Origin: an uncultured Eubacterium sp.
GTDB lineage: Bacteria > Bacillota > Clostridia > Lachnospirales > Lachnospiraceae
DNA: 64,000 nt
NCBI GenBank assembly: GCA_910584645.1
Contig: CAJUAU010000015.1
Span: 10,682-74,681, forward strand
Direction: 5' to 3'
The notes beneath the pieces are model-generated. The model worked only from the letters and a program-made list of their open reading frames with translations, did no database searches and was not told where the DNA came from. Shown piece after piece: positions 61,288-64,000 of this stretch. The translations under genes were made by a program, and so were the position numbers. Numbering within the stretch: position 1 is the stretch's first letter; every line of letters starts with the position of its first letter.

Positions 61288-62480
61288 TCATTCCGGATTT
61301 TCACGAAACCATTTTTCTAAAACTGGCTTGTCCTTTTGGATAACATAGCCACTCCCCCCTCTTCTCTTTACATCTTCCACCATACTCACAATGAGAATCG
61401 GTTTCTTCTCCTTTTTATTTGGAGTAAGCACAGCAAACCAGCCTAATTCTGTACCAGATGTATCCTCTTTCGATGCTTTGATCTCTGCTGTTCCTGTCTT
61501 TCCTGCTAAAGTCAAATCTTTACGATGTATCGCATATCCTGTGCCATGCGGATCATTTACTACTTTAGTTATCCCATCCAATACTTGTCTGGAAGTCTTT
61601 TTAGAAAACGCACCTGAAATCCAATATTCCGTTTTTATATCATTTTTATATAGCAAATATGGTTTTATCATATCGCCATGATTGCAAAACGAAGTGTAAA
61701 TACACGCCATATGCAATGGATTTACTAAAACCTGCCCCTGACCATACCCACTGTCTGCCAATTGTATCTCACCTTCTATATGCTCTGCATTGGAATAGCT
61801 GGATTCCCCCATTTTTATTTCAAATGGCATCTCTCCATGAAACCCAATCCCAGACAATACATTTTCCATTTCTTCCGCACCAATTTTTAAGGCAGCTTTC
61901 GCAAAATAAATATTATCCGAATAAATCAATGCATTCTCCCATTCCTGTCCAGTATTTCTCCCCTCTTTGCCTGTGCCGTAGAAACCCTGACTTTATCAGA
62001 TGCCCCAAGTTCCGGAAAAATGATAGAATCATTCCATATCAGCTTGTATGCATCATCCTCCTCTAAAAAACCTGCCTCATTCTCAAAACTCACTTTGCCT
62101 GCGACTGTATCAAAAGAAGTGTTATACTTTACCGTTAAATTTTCCTTATCATAAGCTGTAATATCTATCGTCATATTCTTCATTTCAATACCTTCATAGA
62201 TTGCAGAATTTCGGGTAGCAAAGTCTTTCTGACTAATTGTTTTAACACTCCCCTTTGTCAACATTCCATACATATCCCCATATTTTTTTTCAGAAATACA
62301 ATCCATATATGCAAGCAAAGTTTGCTGCAAAATCTGTTCCGGACTTTTCCGTTCCCTATTGCCAATAATCCCTTTTGCTAATAAAATCAAACTTAATACA
62401 CTCATTCCACTAATGAACATAATCAAAAGAAAAACACGAACCATCTTTTTCCTCTTTCTTCGATTGGCTTTACGTTTCAT
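61288..62480 (-). pseudogene. MecA-like penicillin-binding protein with central deletion
   Basis: Two frames are fused. N-part 61926-62480 (184 codons): membrane anchor, NTF2-like MecA_N domain (~45-150) and the start of the PBP dimerisation domain (RGEILDRNG). C-part 61288-61929 in another frame: late transpeptidase motifs YSDNIYFAKAAL (SxN) and LAGKTGTAE (KTGT). The segment between, roughly 350 residues including the catalytic SxxK, is missing. The junction CTGGACAGGAATGG reads plausibly in both frames (LDRNG and TGQEW), suggesting recombination between short direct repeats. Ribosome site AAAGGA, so an anchored NTF2-like fragment could still be made. Confidence 0.85.
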
Positions 62481-62525
62481 AATAATTCACATTCCTTTCT
62501 TGTTATTTAGGCACAAAATGCCAAA

Positions 62526-63269
62526 TCAAAATTTATGAATTTTAACTCCCTTTTTCTTATAGGCTTTAATCACCTTTTTTGTCACTGGAATTATGCACAT
62601 CCGCACGCTTTCACCATAAGCAAAGTACGGATAAACCCCCGCTTCATTCCTATAATATAAGTCACTTGGAGGATTATCACTATGAAACCCCTGCTCGTTT
62701 TGAAATATGTTATCATACGCTTTTTCATTTAGTTTCTTATATAACTTTGTTAATTCTTTTTCATCCATATCCGCAAAAAATACTTTCATAGTATAAAAAC
62801 ACATTTTTTCATATTTTTTATACATTTTTTCTGTGTAACTATGATCGTCAAAATCAACAGTAAGTTCTTTCATAATAGTTTCATCTTGAGGTGTATATAC
62901 TGTAATTGTTGGAAGCGTCCATATTTTCTTGTCTGCCGTAAATTCATAATGCATATCCCCCTTATACCTTCCAAAATCCTGCACATAGGAATACCACTCA
63001 GAATACGGCTTTATATAAATTTCCTCATTATCCCTGTAATAATACTTATTATAACAATCAATAAAATCATCCAGAGTATTTGCAAAATATACCCCACTAT
63101 CTTTTTGAACCACTCCGCTAATTTTAGTTGTATTGTCTTTTCGTTCTTCATTAAGTTTAACAGGCAGCTCTGCTTCACGTTCAAGAGTAATAGTCTTTTC
63201 CGTCTTCCCACAGGCAGATAATGGTACAAAACATAACATCAGACATAGAATAAATATCTTTCTTATCAT
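62526..63269 (-). CDS. Lipoprotein, first gene of BlaI-controlled operon
   Basis: 247 residues with lipoprotein signal (FVPLSACGK), aromatic-rich and Lys-rich, no recognised domain. Ribosome site GGGAGAG. It is transcribed from a promoter carrying two BlaI-like operators and lies 45 bases before the PBP remnant. Co-regulation with a PBP suggests a cell-wall or beta-lactam related role, otherwise unknown. Confidence 0.8.
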   Translation of the reverse strand: MIRKIFILCLMLCFVPLSACGKTEKTITLEREAELPVKLNEERKDNTTKISGVVQKDSGVYFANTLDDFIDCYNKYYYRDNEEIYIKPYSEWYSYVQDFGRYKGDMHYEFTADKKIWTLPTITVYTPQDETIMKELTVDFDDHSYTEKMYKKYEKMCFYTMKVFFADMDEKELTKLYKKLNEKAYDNIFQNEQGFHSDNPPSDLYYRNEAGVYPYFAYGESVRMCIIPVTKKVIKAYKKKGVKIHKF

Positions 63270-63302
63270 AGTATCTACTCTCCCTTCATTCTCCCCTTAA
63301 TT

Positions 63303-63319
63303 ATTACTTTTGTAAGATT
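63303..63319. promoter_or_regulatory. BlaI-like operator 2 of lipoprotein/PBP operon
   Basis: ATTACTTTTGTAAGATT, core TTAC-N4-GTAA, about 35 bases downstream of the -10 and in the leader. It matches the site at 57832 in core spacing and flanking bases. Confidence 0.6.
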
Positions 63320-63349
63320 TGACAGTAAAAAAATATCTCTCACACCATA

Positions 63350-63378
63350 ATATTACACTTGTAGGATTTATATGTCAA
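63350..63378 (-). promoter_or_regulatory. Promoter of lipoprotein/PBP operon with BlaI-like operator
   Basis: On the minus strand TTGACA (63378-63373), 17 bases, TAATAT (63355-63350). The operator ATTACACTTGTAGGATT (63352-63368) covers the spacer and -10. The -35 overlaps the stop codon of the IS66 transposase remnant. Confidence 0.75.
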
Positions 63379-63612
63379 GAAGTTTTTCCCTGTTCATCAC
63401 AGAACTTTGGCAACTCTGTCAGGGTATATCGAAAATAGTAATACGGACGAAGATGATTCAGTTTTGCGGTTTCTGATATGCTGTAAACCATGGCACTTGC
63501 AGTTGCTCCGTTTGCTGTGTTGTGGAACATCACCATCTGTCAGAAATACTTTCATATATGGTTCCTGATCGAGCAGATAATTAAGTCCCTGGCCGGTCTT
63601 TGATTTTGGCGG
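63375..63612 (-). pseudogene. IS66-family transposase C-terminal remnant
   Basis: PPKSKTGQGLNYLLDQEPYM and FLTDGDVP are typical of the IS66 TnpC C-terminal region. The following LDNN-type segment is missing. A frame change leads into SAMVYSISETAKLNHLRPYY and TELPKFCDEQGK, ending in a TGA within the next promoter. So it is a short, deleted and frameshifted fragment, with no terminal inverted repeats visible in the window. Confidence 0.8.
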
Positions 63613-63635
63613 GACAGCACACCATGCAATATCTC

Positions 63636-63737
63636 TCATGTTCCCTTTAATGAAATAAATTCATTTTCAAAATCCTGCGTATAAATTCCAATATCTATTC
63701 CATTTGCATGAATTATATCTTTACCTATTTTCCCCAT
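63636..63737 (-). pseudogene. KilA-N domain protein, N-terminal fragment
   Basis: 33 codons behind a strong GGAGGAG site: MGKIGKDIIHANGIDIGIYT, then ENEFISL, as at the start of KilA-N domain proteins, and then a stop. The rest of the domain is absent and the IS66 remnant follows directly. Confidence 0.6.
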
Positions 63738-63792
63738 TTCTCCTCCTGCAATCACATCATAATCCTCTTAAAATATCTTATCCTCTTTCTCA

Positions 63793-63942
63793 TCAAAAAG
63801 TTCTGTTGAACAACGGATGTGACAATTCATCTTCTGACACAATTCTGCTGCACACATCTTCAACCAATGGCAAATAAAACTCATAGGCTTTCCGATGTAA
63901 TTGGACTATCTGCTCTGCAATCTGATAAATCTTTTCATCCAT
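63793..63942 (-). pseudogene. Small hypothetical protein, probably internally deleted
   Basis: 49 residues starting MDEKIYQIAEQIVQLHRKAY, with a helical N-terminus, then ending abruptly. Just past the stop, another frame reads STELFDEKEDKIF, consistent with loss of an internal segment. Its ATG overlaps the stop of the preceding gene (TAATG), so it was translationally coupled. Family unknown. Confidence 0.5.
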
Positions 63943-64000
63943 TAGATTACCTCAAAATATTTAAGTGCATCCGTTATCGCTTCTACCTTCTCTTTCGGTG
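63942..64000 (-). CDS. C-terminal end of a gene cut by the window edge
   Basis: Eighteen codons (PKEKVEAITDALKYFEVI) run in from the right edge to a TAA that overlaps the next ATG. Too short to assign, but the overlap and amino-acid make-up suggest a real coding end. Confidence 0.5.
   Translation of the reverse strand, partial: PKEKVEAITDALKYFEVI

Noticed and set aside
1..64000. Prophage, rRNA or tRNA genes, replication origin
   Set aside because: No structural phage genes, integrase, rRNA-like blocks, cloverleaf genes or DnaA-box clusters were seen. The only mobile traces are the remnants at the right edge.

Overview
The window looks like chromosome from a Gram-positive, gut-type Lachnospiraceae (Clostridium cluster XIVa relative). 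Pointers are consensus TTGNNN-17-TATAAT promoters, strong GGAGG ribosome sites, QueH, ApbE, PgeF and MATE neighbours, BlaI/BlaR1 signalling, a 6-phospho-alpha-glucosidase/PTS pair, secreted glycosidases, and many BspA-type leucine-rich-repeat secreted proteins. The species cannot be named from the sequence. Most genes lie on the minus strand.

Region by region: (1) 1-4501, AT-rich: a minus-strand operon of a TPR protein, a large P-loop ATPase with KAP/STAND-like motifs and a third gene cut by the window edge, resembling a conflict/defence cassette. (2) 4709-5827: HD-GYP protein, then a structured element read as terminator for the arginine operon. (3) 5957-13400: arginine biosynthesis. A lipoprotein gene heads argC-argJ-argB-argD, and argG is divergent. 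The shared intergenic region has two clear promoters and two related ArgR-like sites. (4) 13419-19067: a secreted subtilisin-like protease of unusual architecture followed by two tandem LRR proteins. (5) 19177-24911: an ABC exporter pair and a two-component system with a UBA-like membrane protein. (6) 25573-29485: pgeF-queH-apbE-MATE, tightly coupled. (7) 29576-42126: carbohydrate use. A GH127-type glycosidase has a divergent AraC regulator with a tandem operator. GH30 glucuronoxylanase, a radical SAM protein and a PTS/GH4 alpha-glucoside operon follow.

(8) 42217-51101: a second, paralogous protease plus two-LRR cassette. Its protease gene is split by one in-frame TAG, and the fossil start of a third LRR copy lies downstream. 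A DUF6273/LRR protein sits upstream. (9) 51211-57509: a heterodimeric multidrug-type ABC exporter with one degenerate ATP site, a DUF2461 protein, a sigma factor and a Nudix hydrolase. (10) 57797-63378: a beta-lactam-sensing locus. blaI-blaR1 converges on a lipoprotein/PBP/lipoprotein operon, and three matching BlaI-like operators sit at the two promoters. The PBP gene has lost its central part, apparently between short direct repeats. (11) 63375-64000: decayed gene remnants (IS66 transposase, KilA-N, small ORFs).

The most interesting signals are the duplicated protease-LRR cassette, the ATPase/TPR operon at the left edge, and the deleted PBP under an apparently intact BlaI/BlaR1 circuit. All calls come from reading the sequence. 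No homology search was run.
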